In this document: positions 44,434 to 52,862 of the stretch, piece after piece | Position numbering within the stretch: position 1 is the first letter of the stretch | How the letters are laid out: every line of letters begins with the position of its first letter | Source of the DNA: Phytohabitans sp036906915 | GTDB taxonomy: Bacteria > Actinomycetota > Actinomycetes > Mycobacteriales > Micromonosporaceae | Direction of reading: 5' to 3' | DNA: 64,000 bases | NCBI RefSeq assembly: GCF_036906915.1 | Contig: NZ_JBAKHX010000031.1 | Span: 21,007-85,006 of the forward strand | Translations under genes and position numbers: made by a program | Notes under the pieces: model-generated | The model's input: the letters and a program-made list of their open reading frames with translations, nothing else | Databases searched by the model: none | Told to the model about the DNA's origin: nothing

Positions 44434-45771
44434 GTGGTGAGAGCCCACTTCGAGCCATACGTCCAGCTGGTCGACGTCACAGACGATGCGGCGCTGATCG
44501 CCTGGGGCGGCTTCTGGCTGGGGGAGCAGGCGGGTAGATGGCGGGCGCAGCGCGGTGGGGAGACGTTCGGCGCTCGGTCCGAGCCGCGCGGCCGGGCGTC
44601 GGTCGAGGTGCTTGACGGCGATGGGGTGATCGTCGGCAGGGCCGTCACGGACGAGGCCAACCACGCCTGGGTCGAGGGGTTGCGGCCCGCGACGACGTAT
44701 TGGTATCGGGTGCTGGTCGACGGTGAGCCGTGGGGCGCGGGCGAGCGTTTCGATTGGGTGTCGGGGACCTTGGGCGCCGCCTGGCGCCCGCTCGACCAGC
44801 GGCTGCGGACCCACGCCAGCGGCTCGGAGCCGGACCCGGTGACGTTCCTGGCCATCGGCGACTTCGGCGTCGGGATCGCCTCCGGTGTCGACGGGGCTCG
44901 GCAGCTCGCGGTCGCCCGCACGATGCAGCGGTTGGCGGACGCGGTCGATATCCGGTTCGTCGTCGGTCTTGGCGACTCGATCTACCACGGGCCTGGCGGT
45001 CCCCAGGACGCCACCGGCGCCTTCGACGAGGACTGGTGGCTCACGTTCTTCCAGCCGTACCGGTACCTGTTCGACCACCTCCCCTTCTACCCGACAGCCG
45101 GCAACCACGACAGCTCGGACACCGAGGCCAGCGACGACCGGGAACAGCTGGAGGACAACCTCTACCTGCGCACTCGGTTCGAGCCACGGCATGAAGCCGG
45201 ACGGGCGTCGATCGATCCCGGCCTGTTCTACCAGTTGCGGGTCGGCGCGCTGCTGGAGCTGGTCTGCGTCGACACCACCTGGGGAGCCGAGCGGGGGCTG
45301 CACTGGTTCGACGAGCCCGGGCAGCGTCAGTGGCTGGAGCAGACCCTCGCCAGCAGCGACGTGGTATGGCAGGTGCCGTTCTCGCACCACCCCGCCTATT
45401 GCGCCGGACCCGCTCACGAGTCCATGCCGCAGCAGATGGAACGGCTGGCGCCGCTCTACCGGCGCAGCGGCGTGCGGCTGCTGCTGCACGGCCACGAGCA
45501 CAACTTCCAGCACGGGCAGGTGGACGACCTGCAGTACGTGGTCTCCGGCGCCGCCGCCAAGCTGGACCAGCGAACCCCGACCCGTTTCGCCGAGGCCGGC
45601 ACGCTGTCCTGGGCCGCCGTGCCACACTGCCTGCTCGTGCAGGTGATGCCGGACCGGCTGGTCGTCATCCCGTACGGGCCGACACAGCCGGGAGCCCAGC
45701 CGGTGCCCATCGCCCGCCAGCGACCCGACGGCAGGGTGACCCAGGAGCCGGTCACCATCCCGCTACGCTGA
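44434..45771 (+). CDS. Metallophosphoesterase (purple acid phosphatase-like)
   Basis: A 445-residue protein with an N-terminal fibronectin-like domain (about 1-110, ending LRPATTYWYRVLVDG) and a calcineurin-like catalytic domain. Metal motifs in order: GDFG, GDSIYHG, AGNHDSSD, SHHPAY, GHEHNFQH. This order and the Tyr in GDSIY match purple acid phosphatases. No signal peptide is evident, so it may be intracellular or leave by an unknown route. GTG start at 44434. Divergent from the LacI gene. Confidence 0.88.
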   Translation: MVRAHFEPYVQLVDVTDDAALIAWGGFWLGEQAGRWRAQRGGETFGARSEPRGRASVEVLDGDGVIVGRAVTDEANHAWVEGLRPATTYWYRVLVDGEPWGAGERFDWVSGTLGAAWRPLDQRLRTHASGSEPDPVTFLAIGDFGVGIASGVDGARQLAVARTMQRLADAVDIRFVVGLGDSIYHGPGGPQDATGAFDEDWWLTFFQPYRYLFDHLPFYPTAGNHDSSDTEASDDREQLEDNLYLRTRFEPRHEAGRASIDPGLFYQLRVGALLELVCVDTTWGAERGLHWFDEPGQRQWLEQTLASSDVVWQVPFSHHPAYCAGPAHESMPQQMERLAPLYRRSGVRLLLHGHEHNFQHGQVDDLQYVVSGAAAKLDQRTPTRFAEAGTLSWAAVPHCLLVQVMPDRLVVIPYGPTQPGAQPVPIARQRPDGRVTQEPVTIPLR

Positions 45772-45876
45772 TCAGCTTCCCCGGCCAGTGAATCCAGAGC
45801 TTGCCCGCGGGCCAGCCGGCGCGCCCGCCCCGCGATGTGGCTTCGGCCGCCCGGTGTCCGGTGCCGCCGGTCGCCG

Positions 45877-46368
45877 TCAGGCCTGGCTGGTCAACTCGCC
45901 GGTTGCTTCCCGCTGGATAGCGGCCGATCGGCGGAGGAAGTCGAGGATCACCGCGAGTTGCTCGTCGGTGTAACTGGCGTACAGCGCTTCCAGCCCGGCC
46001 ACGAAGGTGGCGAACAGGGTGCCGAAGCTCGCCACATGTTCCCTGTTCATTTCGATGATGACCCGGCGGCCGTCGTCGTGGTCGCGTACCCGGCGGACGA
46101 ATTCCTTGCGCTCCAGCCGGTCGATCAGGCCGCTCACCGACGCGGGCGCCAGCCCGGTCTGCGCGGCGATCTCGCCCGCCGTCAATGGGCCATCCCGCTC
46201 AAGCAGGTCCAGCGTCTTCTCCTCGGTCATACCCAGGCCCATCCGGGCGCCAACGGCGGCGTGAAACATCACCGCGGCGTTGCTGTGTTCGCGGCCTGCC
46301 TGGTGCAGCGCGGCGAGCAACTCGCTGCGCCGATCCGCATCGCTTGACACTCGCGCCACCGTCCCCAT
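45877..46368 (-). CDS. MarR-family transcriptional regulator
   Basis: A 163-residue winged-helix repressor: LTAGEIAAQTGLAPASVSGLIDRLE recognition region and the wing RRVRDHDDGRRVII. Divergent from the flavin monooxygenase, with only 66 bases between the starts and an inverted repeat at 46376-46387 overlapping the likely promoters. It probably represses the monooxygenase and itself until a drug-like or phenolic ligand binds. Confidence 0.92.
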   Translation of the reverse strand: MGTVARVSSDADRRSELLAALHQAGREHSNAAVMFHAAVGARMGLGMTEEKTLDLLERDGPLTAGEIAAQTGLAPASVSGLIDRLERKEFVRRVRDHDDGRRVIIEMNREHVASFGTLFATFVAGLEALYASYTDEQLAVILDFLRRSAAIQREATGELTSQA

Positions 46369-46375
46369 ATATTTC

Positions 46376-46387
46376 GTTCGGACGAAC
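46376..46387. promoter_or_regulatory. MarR operator candidate
   Basis: GTTCG-GA-CGAAC inverted repeat in the 66-base divergent region between the MarR and monooxygenase genes, set in AT-richer DNA (ATATATTTC to the left, TAAATAAC to the right). Position and symmetry fit the regulator next door. Confidence 0.65.
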
Positions 46388-46434
46388 TAAATAACTGAGC
46401 GTCATGAGAGTAGCGCCAAGAGGCGGAGGCCGCA

Positions 46435-47628
46435 ATGACCAAGGCGTTGATCATCGGTGGTGGAATCGGCGGGCTGACCCTCGCCATGGCCCTGCGGCGC
46501 GCCGGCATCGAGCCCGTGGTCCACGAGGCATATCCGCAGCCGGACGACTACGCAGGGTTGTTCCTGAATACCGCCTCCAACGGCCTGGACGCGCTGCGCG
46601 CCATTGACGTCGACCTCGCCCGAGGGGACGCGTTCCCCATCCCACGCATGATCATGTGGAGCGGCACCGGAAAACGGCTTGGCGAGGTCGCCAACGGAAC
46701 CCCGCTGCCGGATGGCACGGTGAGCGTCTGCATCCGCCGCGGCGAATTGCAGAAAGTGCTCCGCGCCGAAGCCCACGCCCGTGGCATCGCCGTCGAATAC
46801 GGCAAGCGCCTCGACACCTACCACGACACGCCCACCGGCGTGGCGGCACGGTTCACCGACGGCACCGAAGCCACCGGCGACCTCCTCATCGGAGCAGACG
46901 GCATCCACTCACGCACGCGCAGACTGCTCGATCCGCAGGCGCCGCTTCCGCGCTTCACCGGACTGCTCAGCGTCGGCGGCTACAGCCGTGACGCCGCGCT
47001 GACCCCAACCACCGACACCCAGCACTTCGTCTTCGGCAAGCGGGCCTTCTTCGGATACCTGGTCCGGGAAGCCGGCGAAATCTACTGGTTCGCCAACCTG
47101 CATCGCCCGCACGAACCGAGCCAGCAGGAATTGGCCGCGGTGACACCCGAGCAGTGGCGGCAGCATCTGATCGACCTCTTCGCCGACGACACGCCGGTCA
47201 TCAGGCACATCCTCGGCAACCTCACCGGCGAAGTCGGCGCGTACCCGGTACACGACATCCCGACCAGTCCGGTCTGGCACCGCGGGCCGGTCGCGTTGAT
47301 CGGCGACGCCGTACACGCCACCTCTCCCTCTGCCGGCCAGGGCGCCTCGATGGCGATAGAGGACGCCATCGTGCTCGCCAAATGCCTACGCGACGCACCC
47401 GATGTCACCACCGCATACACCACATACGAGCAGCTGCGCCGCCCTCGCGTCGAGAAGGTGGTGGCTTACTCCAAAACCCTCTCCAACAGCAAGACCGCCG
47501 GCCCTGTCGCCCGCGTCTTCCGCGACCTCATGATGCCCGTCGCGCTGAAACTCTTCGCAAACCCAAAGTCGCACGCCTGGATGTACGACCACCACATCGA
47601 GTGGAATCACCACCAGGAAGCCGCCTGA
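46435..47628 (+). CDS. FAD-dependent monooxygenase (PHBH/TetX-like)
   Basis: A 397-residue class A flavoprotein monooxygenase. FAD-binding GxGxxG as IIGGGIGGLTLAMALRRAG, the DG motif GDLLIGADGIHSRTR, and the GD motif VALIGDAVHATSPSAGQGAS are all present. Such enzymes hydroxylate aromatic compounds or antibiotics. Under divergent MarR control, so an inducible detoxification role is likely. Ribosome site AGGCGGAGG before ATG 46435. Confidence 0.92.
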   Translation: MTKALIIGGGIGGLTLAMALRRAGIEPVVHEAYPQPDDYAGLFLNTASNGLDALRAIDVDLARGDAFPIPRMIMWSGTGKRLGEVANGTPLPDGTVSVCIRRGELQKVLRAEAHARGIAVEYGKRLDTYHDTPTGVAARFTDGTEATGDLLIGADGIHSRTRRLLDPQAPLPRFTGLLSVGGYSRDAALTPTTDTQHFVFGKRAFFGYLVREAGEIYWFANLHRPHEPSQQELAAVTPEQWRQHLIDLFADDTPVIRHILGNLTGEVGAYPVHDIPTSPVWHRGPVALIGDAVHATSPSAGQGASMAIEDAIVLAKCLRDAPDVTTAYTTYEQLRRPRVEKVVAYSKTLSNSKTAGPVARVFRDLMMPVALKLFANPKSHAWMYDHHIEWNHHQEAA

Positions 47629-47760
47629 CCCGCAGTCGGGTAAGAGACGAAGGTCTGGGGATCCAGGGATTACGGCCACCTTACGGACCGGTCCGAGCGC
47701 TCGCGATTTCGCATCGACAGCGGTAACGATGCTCCCAATGACTATCCGAAGGGGAGTCTC

Positions 47761-48879
47761 ATGGGGGTTTCGGTGAGAGGCCGGCTGTCGGTGGTGGCGC
47801 TCGGCGCGTTGGTGGTCACGCTGGTGGGCGCGGTGCCGGCTAAAGGGGCAACGGCCTGGCGGGTGGCGGCGTTGCCGCCGTTGGACCTGTCGAGCCGGCT
47901 GGTGGATGTCACCGCTACCGGGCCGGACAGCGCCTGGGCGGTCGGCGCTCAGGGTTACGGGTACGGCGCGCCGACGCCGCCGCGGCCGTATGCGCTGATG
48001 AAGTGGGACGGACGCACCTGGTCCGAGAGGCCGCTGTCGGACGACGTCGGCGGTCTGACAGGGGTGAGCGCGGCGACCGAGTCCGATGTGTGGACGGTTG
48101 GCCAGGACCGGCAGCTCGCTCCCTACGCGGCGCACTGGGACGGCACGGACTGGCGGGAGTACCGGCCACTCGGGCAGACCCAGACTCCGATCCTGTTCGA
48201 CGTGGCCGCCGGACAAGGGCGGGCAGTGTTCGTTGGCGGGGACGCCCACGCGCTGGTCGTGGAGTGGGACGGCCAGCGGTTCGCCGAGGCGGCGGTGGCA
48301 GGGGCCGACGCGTGGGGCGGCACGCTGTACGGCGTGGCGGCCGCGCCGGATGGTGCGGCGTTCGCGGTCGGGGCGTGGTACGTCGGTAACAAGGGGTACC
48401 CGGAGCCAATGATCGTGCAGCGCGTGGGCTCCGCGTGGCGGGTGGCGACGCTGCCGAAGGTGCCCACAGCACGGCTGCTTGGCGTGTGGGCGCGTTCGGC
48501 CACCGACGCGTGGGCGGTCGGCACCGTCGACTACGACAGTGCGCCCAAGCCATTGATCATGCACTGGGATGGCGCGGTGTGGCGGCGGGTACCGGCGCCG
48601 GTGACGGCGGGGAGCCTGGGCGCTGTGGCCGGGGACCCGGCCGGCAATCTGTGGGTGAGCGGGGCCAATCCGGTGCCGCCGTACATCCGGTATCCCGGCT
48701 CGTTGTTCCTGCGGTACACCGGCGGACAGTGGAGCGTCGCCTACGGCCCGAAGGTCAACAACGCCGACCCGTACCTGTCGGCCCTGACCAACATCCCGGG
48801 CACATCGGCGTTCTGGGGCGTTGGCGCTGTCTGGGACCCGGCCGCGGAGACCACGGCACTCATCGAGCGGAAAGACTGA
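47761..48879 (+). CDS. Secreted repeat protein, probable beta-propeller
   Basis: A 372-residue protein with a classical signal peptide (SVVALGALVVTLVGAVPAKGA). The mature part has repeated pairs of a DSAWAVG/DVWTVG/DAWAVG strand and an HWDGTDW/EWDGQRF/HWDGAVW strand about 40-60 residues apart, suggesting a six- or seven-bladed propeller related to actinobacterial WD-like secreted proteins. No catalytic residues stand out. Function unknown. It is alone on the strand. Confidence 0.8.
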   Translation: MGVSVRGRLSVVALGALVVTLVGAVPAKGATAWRVAALPPLDLSSRLVDVTATGPDSAWAVGAQGYGYGAPTPPRPYALMKWDGRTWSERPLSDDVGGLTGVSAATESDVWTVGQDRQLAPYAAHWDGTDWREYRPLGQTQTPILFDVAAGQGRAVFVGGDAHALVVEWDGQRFAEAAVAGADAWGGTLYGVAAAPDGAAFAVGAWYVGNKGYPEPMIVQRVGSAWRVATLPKVPTARLLGVWARSATDAWAVGTVDYDSAPKPLIMHWDGAVWRRVPAPVTAGSLGAVAGDPAGNLWVSGANPVPPYIRYPGSLFLRYTGGQWSVAYGPKVNNADPYLSALTNIPGTSAFWGVGAVWDPAAETTALIERKD

Positions 48880-48945
48880 CGACCGTCCCGGAAGGCTCAT
48901 CGGACGTTCTTGGCCCTGCCTCCTGCGGCCGGTGAGGGCTCCCTT

Positions 48946-48981
48946 GTGGAGGGTGGTGGGGAGTATTCCACCACCCTCCAC
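48946..48981 (-). terminator. Terminator of the small lipoprotein operon
   Basis: A perfect 14-bp stem (GTGGAGGGTGGTGG and complement) with an 8-base loop. On the minus strand it begins 6 bases after the stop of the small gene at 48988. No U-run, as is common in high-GC actinobacteria. It could also stop transcription from the propeller gene on the plus strand. Confidence 0.8.
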
Positions 48982-48987
48982 GGTGTT

Positions 48988-49143
48988 TCAGCGACCGAGC
49001 AAGGGTGCCTGCCTTCGGTGGTCCTGTCCGGCGTACGCGGTGCTGCCGCCGGTGCTGCCGGGCGGGCCGGCGGCGAGCACGGCTCCGAGGCACATCGCTA
49101 CGGTGGCGATGAGCCATCGCTTGGACTTCGAGAGGCGTTGCAT
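48988..49143 (-). CDS. Small secreted peptide (51 residues)
   Basis: A short ORF starting MQRLSKSKRWLIATVAMC and ending QAPLLGR. A basic N-terminus, a hydrophobic core (LIATVAMCLGAVLAAG) and a likely cleavage after AYA give a mature peptide of roughly 13 residues, or a single-pass anchor if uncleaved. AGGGAGGG lies upstream. It follows the lipoprotein gene by 37 bases and is followed at once by a strong terminator, which supports a real operon. No family recognised. Confidence 0.6.
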   Translation of the reverse strand: MQRLSKSKRWLIATVAMCLGAVLAAGPPGSTGGSTAYAGQDHRRQAPLLGR

Positions 49144-49180
49144 TCGGCTGGTGTCCCTCCCTTCGGCCGGTCGGGTCGGG

Positions 49181-49612
49181 TCAGTTCGGTCGTGCGGGAG
49201 TTTTTGGTGGTGCCGGGCAGTCGCCGGTACAGGTGAAGCCGACGGCGGGAATGGTGGGTGCTGATGGCTCGGGCCGCTGGGGCAGTGCGCTGCCCGGTGG
49301 CAGCAGCGCCGCGCATGCTTCGGCGGCGGCCTGGTACGCCGACGACAGCGGGTCGACGCCGCCGCCGTTGAGTCGCACCTGACCGTCCGCCCCGATGGTG
49401 ATGCCGGGGAAGTCCGGAATACCGTGCTCGCGCATGCACGAGGTGAACGCGGCGGCGCGCTCCTGCGCGTCGACGCCCGCCGGGGCGCTGCTGGGCGCGG
49501 TGCTGCGGGGGGCCGCCTGCTGCTGCGCCGGGGCGGCGCAGGCTGCGGTGGTGAGCAGGACTACCAGCGCGCCGATCGGCGCTGCCCAGGGCTTACGAGT
49601 CAGACCTGACAT
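49181..49612 (-). CDS. Small secreted lipoprotein of unknown function
   Basis: A 143-residue protein, signal peptide with lipobox TTAAC (Cys25), an Ala/Pro/Ser linker, then a compact domain with FTSCMREHGIPDFPGITI and EACAALLPPGS, where two Cys could pair. The C-terminal CTGDCPAPP adds two more Cys. Proteins of this type occur in actinobacteria beside MacB-like exporters and two-component systems. ATG 49612 with GGGAGAG. Divergent from the OmpR-type regulator, which probably controls it. Confidence 0.75.
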   Translation of the reverse strand: MSGLTRKPWAAPIGALVVLLTTAACAAPAQQQAAPRSTAPSSAPAGVDAQERAAAFTSCMREHGIPDFPGITIGADGQVRLNGGGVDPLSSAYQAAAEACAALLPPGSALPQRPEPSAPTIPAVGFTCTGDCPAPPKTPARPN

Positions 49613-49663
49613 GTTCTCTCCCTTCGACGGCACCTCGCGCCGTCCGGGCGTAGTGCATCGAAA

Positions 49664-49712
49664 CGGCGGTTACCGGGGCGGAACAGCGGCCGTTATGCCG
49701 CTGTAACCGCCG
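49664..49712. promoter_or_regulatory. Nested inverted repeats in a divergent promoter
   Basis: Outer arms CGGCGGTTAC (49664-49673) and GTAACCGCCG (49703-49712); inner arms CAGCGGC (49684-49690) and GCCGCTG (49697-49703) around CGTTAT. It lies between the lipoprotein operon and the response-regulator gene, where an OmpR-type dimer would bind. Confidence 0.6.
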
Positions 49713-49764
49713 GCCGTGGATCATGGGCGCGGGAAGCGTCCAGGCGCGGGAGGATGGGTGGGGC

Positions 49765-50418
49765 ATGCGGGTCTTGGTGGTGGAGGATCATCGAGAGTTG
49801 GCGGAGACGCTCGCGGCGGGCTTGCGGCGCGAGGGCATGGCCATCGATGTTGCCTGGGACGGCCTGGCTGGGCTGGAAAGGGCCTCGGTCAACAGGTACG
49901 ACGTGGTCGTGCTCGACCGCGACCTGCCAGGAATGCACGGTGACGACGTGTGCCGGTCACTGGTCGCCAACGGATACCCCGCCCGCGTGCTGATGCTGAC
50001 CGCCGCCGTCACGATCGAGGACCGCGTCGACGGGCTCACCTGTGGCGCGGACGACTACCTGCCTAAACCGTTCGCGTTCGCCGAGTTGGTGGCCCGGATC
50101 CGGGCACTGGCACGGCGCAGCCAGCCGCCCCTGCCGCCAGTGCTGACCCACGGTGACATCAGGCTGGATCCCGGTAAGCGGATCGCATCCCGCGGCGGGC
50201 AGCGGCTGGAGCTCAGCCCCAAGGAATTCGCGGTACTGGAACTGCTACTGGCGGCGCAGGGTCGGGTGGTCTCCGCGGAGGAACTGCTGGAGCGCGCCTG
50301 GGACGAAGCCACGGACCCGTTCACCAACACGGTCAAAGTGACCGTGAGCCGGCTGCGGCGAAAGCTCGGCGAACCACCGCTGATCGAGACGGTCGCCCAG
50401 ACCGGCTACCGGATCTAG
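49765..50418 (+). CDS. OmpR/PhoB-family response regulator
   Basis: A 217-residue regulator. Receiver domain with VVEDH acidic pair, phospho-Asp in VVLDRDLPG, and Lys in DYLPKPF; winged-helix effector domain with LELSPKEFAVLELLLAAQG and TVKVTVSRLRRKLGEP. ATG 49765; the frame is open 42 bases earlier without a better start. Two bases before the histidine kinase gene, so an operon. Likely target: the divergent lipoprotein operon through the nested repeats. Confidence 0.95.
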   Translation: MRVLVVEDHRELAETLAAGLRREGMAIDVAWDGLAGLERASVNRYDVVVLDRDLPGMHGDDVCRSLVANGYPARVLMLTAAVTIEDRVDGLTCGADDYLPKPFAFAELVARIRALARRSQPPLPPVLTHGDIRLDPGKRIASRGGQRLELSPKEFAVLELLLAAQGRVVSAEELLERAWDEATDPFTNTVKVTVSRLRRKLGEPPLIETVAQTGYRI

Positions 50419-50420
50419 AG

Positions 50421-51617
50421 ATGCGTGCCCATCAGGGTATGCCGGCCGATACTCCCCACCCCGGTCACCGCCGGCTACGGTGGACCATCCGCCTGCGGCT
50501 CACGCTTCTCTACGGGGTCCTGTTCCTGGCCAGCGGAGCTCTGCTGCTCGCCGTCACCTACATGCTGACGACGCACACACCACCCTGGGCCGAGGTGCGG
50601 CCGCCCACACCACCGCAACCAACGGTGGCCGGTGCGGCGCTTCCTGGCCCGCAGCCCCCAGCCAGCCCCGCCGACATCCAAAGCCAACTGGCCCAGCAGC
50701 GAGACCGTGACCGCCGCCAACTCCTCGTGGCGTCCGGGATCGCCCTCGTCGGTATGACCGTTGTCTCCGTCGGCCTCGGGTGGCTGACGGCCGGCCGGGC
50801 GCTGCGGCCACTGCGGACCCTGGCCGACAACGCCAGGTCGATTTCGGCGCGGGACCTGCACCGCCGGTTGGCCGCGCCAGGCCCCGCCGACGAGATCAAG
50901 TGTCTCGCCGACACTTTCGACGAGCTTCTGGACCATCTGGAGAGTGCATTCGAGGCGCAGCGGCGGTTCGTGGCCAACGCCTCACACGAACTACGCACCC
51001 CGCTCACGTTTGAACGCAGCGTGCTGGAGGTCGCACTCGCCAACCCAGACGCGAGCGCCGCCGACCTACGCCATACCTGCCAACAAGTGCTGGCCAGCAA
51101 CCAGCAGCAGGGCACGCTGATCGAAGCCCTGCTCACCCTGGCCCGCAGCCAACGCGGGCTCGACCGCCGTACCGAACTGGACCTGGCAGTCCTCGCCGCA
51201 GCGGCATTGGACACTCTCGACCCCGACACCACCGCCGTGCGGATCGAAACCGATCTCGGCGCCGCTCCCATCCTGGGAGACCCGACCCTCATCGAACGGC
51301 TTGTGGCGAACCTGGTCGACAACGCGGTGCGCCACAACATCACCGACGGACGGGTCAGCGTACGCACCGGCGTGGAGGGCAGACATCCCACTCTGCGCAT
51401 ATGCAATAGCGGATCGGTGATCTCCCCGACACAGGTGGACGGGCTCTTCGAACCGTTCCAGCGACTCCAGACCACCCGCACCAGCGGGCGCGCGGGGCAC
51501 GGCGTCGGACTATCGGTCGTCGCCGCCATCGCCGCCGCCCACGACGCCAAGCTTTCCGCTCTGGCCCTGCCCGATGGTGGCCTCGACATCCGAATCGCCT
51601 TTCCAGCCCACAAGTGA
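50421..51617 (+). CDS. Sensor histidine kinase
   Basis: A 398-residue membrane kinase. Two transmembrane helices (LYGVLFLASGALLLAVTYML and LLVASGIALVGMTVVSVGLG) enclose a short Pro-rich external sensor of about 60 residues. HAMP linker, HisKA with phosphoacceptor His in FVANASHELRTPL, then HATPase_c: N-box LVANLVDNAVRHN; GHGVGLSVV G-box. The canonical D-box (DxGxG) is degenerate (CNSGSVI), as in several actinobacterial kinases. Pairs with the upstream regulator. Confidence 0.93.
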   Translation: MRAHQGMPADTPHPGHRRLRWTIRLRLTLLYGVLFLASGALLLAVTYMLTTHTPPWAEVRPPTPPQPTVAGAALPGPQPPASPADIQSQLAQQRDRDRRQLLVASGIALVGMTVVSVGLGWLTAGRALRPLRTLADNARSISARDLHRRLAAPGPADEIKCLADTFDELLDHLESAFEAQRRFVANASHELRTPLTFERSVLEVALANPDASAADLRHTCQQVLASNQQQGTLIEALLTLARSQRGLDRRTELDLAVLAAAALDTLDPDTTAVRIETDLGAAPILGDPTLIERLVANLVDNAVRHNITDGRVSVRTGVEGRHPTLRICNSGSVISPTQVDGLFEPFQRLQTTRTSGRAGHGVGLSVVAAIAAAHDAKLSALALPDGGLDIRIAFPAHK

Positions 51618-51719
51618 TCGTTGAGCCGACCGCCTCGGCTACGCACAGCACCTGAAGGGGACGAGGAAGAGCCTGTGCGCGCACCATGAGTAGTGGCGCG
51701 TACACGCTACGGTGAGGTT

Positions 51720-51956
51720 GTGACACTCTTGATTTCACTGGCCGTTTTTGTCGCCGCGATTGGCACGGTTGTGGTCTACGTCGCCTGGCGCGACCGGCAC
51801 CGTCGAGGGATGCACATTGACCCGTCCGTCAGCCACGGTGCGATCGCACAGGCGCAGTGGCAGGCCGCTCAGGGCTATGCCGTGGACACCTGCCTGACCA
51901 GCAGGCCCCTCCCGCGCAACCAGGCGAGAGCTCACGAACGCCACCACAGCTCATAG
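51720..51956 (+). CDS. Small single-pass membrane protein
   Basis: A 78-residue protein: one N-terminal hydrophobic helix (LLISLAVFVAAIGTVVVYVAW), a basic stop-transfer (RDRHRRG), and a polar tail. GTG 51720 with GGTGAGG just upstream is preferred over the in-frame GTG at 51693. No family recognised. It follows the two-component genes by 102 bases. Confidence 0.6.
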   Translation: MTLLISLAVFVAAIGTVVVYVAWRDRHRRGMHIDPSVSHGAIAQAQWQAAQGYAVDTCLTSRPLPRNQARAHERHHSS

Positions 51957-51973
51957 CTGGATGTTCAAGGCGT

Positions 51974-52005
51974 CGAGGCTGGGGGAGGGACGTCCGCCAG
52001 CCTCG
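51974..52005. terminator. Hairpin between convergent genes
   Basis: CGAGGCTGG and CCAGCCTCG form a perfect 9-bp stem around a 14-base loop, between the small membrane protein (ends 51956) and the cyclophilin (ends 52085). Confidence 0.55.
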
Positions 52006-52084
52006 GCCGCAGGACGTGCTCGTGGTCGAACATCTGACCCGTGATTGAAATCCGACCGTCCCGATTCGCCATCGTCCATCGAAG

Positions 52085-52801
52085 TCATGGACTCATCACA
52101 AGGCAGATTTCCGTGCGCACGGCCGGGGCGCCGTCGGTCGGGGCCGGGTCTTCGGCCGTCGGGGCCACGCCGCCCGCGGCGATCCGATCGAGGGTACGCA
52201 GACCGAGTGGCCGCACACTGCCGAAGATCGTGTAGTTCGGCCGCAGGGCCGAATCGGCGAAGACCAGGAAGAACTGGCTGCCGTTGGTGTCCGGTCCGGC
52301 GTTGGCCATGGCGAGCACGCCGCGGGCGTAGACCTTCCGCACGCCGGTCGGGTCGGTGGGCGCGGGCGGCAGGTCGGTGGGCAGCTCGTCCTTGTATCGG
52401 TATCCCGGGCCGCCCTCACCGGTGCCCGACGGGTCGCCGCATTGCAGCACCTTCAGCGTCGGGTAGGTGGTGAGTCGGTGGCAGATGGTGCGGTTGTAGA
52501 ACTTGTGCCTCACCAGGTGCAGGAAGCTCTGCACGGTGCATGGCGCCTGCGCGCGGTCGAGGGTGAGCGGGATCAGGCCGACGTTGGTGATCAGGGTGGT
52601 CGTGATCGTGCCGCGGTCCGGAGTGTGTCGGGGGTCGCGCGGCAATGGGACCGGTCGCGCCGCTGGTTCGTCCGGCGTTTCGGTGTATTGGCAGGGCCCC
52701 TTCGTCACGTCCGGCGGCGCGGCGGCGTGTGCCGGAGCGGCACCGGCGCCGAGCAGGAGGCCTGCGGTGAGCACCGTGACGGTGATGCGGCGTGGGACCA
52801 C
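52085..52801 (-). CDS. Secreted cyclophilin-type peptidyl-prolyl isomerase
   Basis: About 238 residues. Signal peptide VPRRITVTVLTAGLLLGAGAAPAHA, then a cyclophilin core: TVQSFLHLVRHKFYNRTICHRL, QCGDPSGTGEGGPGY, VLAMANAGPDTNGSQFFLVF and TIFGSV (each a standard block; the catalytic Arg of FHR appears as CHR). Catalyses prolyl isomerisation outside the membrane. The GTG at 52801 has GGAGG 5 bases before it; the ATG at 52813 contributes that GGAGG within its own codons and is less likely. Confidence 0.88.
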   Translation of the reverse strand: MVPRRITVTVLTAGLLLGAGAAPAHAAAPPDVTKGPCQYTETPDEPAARPVPLPRDPRHTPDRGTITTTLITNVGLIPLTLDRAQAPCTVQSFLHLVRHKFYNRTICHRLTTYPTLKVLQCGDPSGTGEGGPGYRYKDELPTDLPPAPTDPTGVRKVYARGVLAMANAGPDTNGSQFFLVFADSALRPNYTIFGSVRPLGLRTLDRIAAGGVAPTAEDPAPTDGAPAVRTEICLVMSP

Positions 52802-52862
52802 AATGTCCTCCATTGCCCGGTAGGAGTTCCCCCACACGGTCTAACGGACATCGATGTATTCG

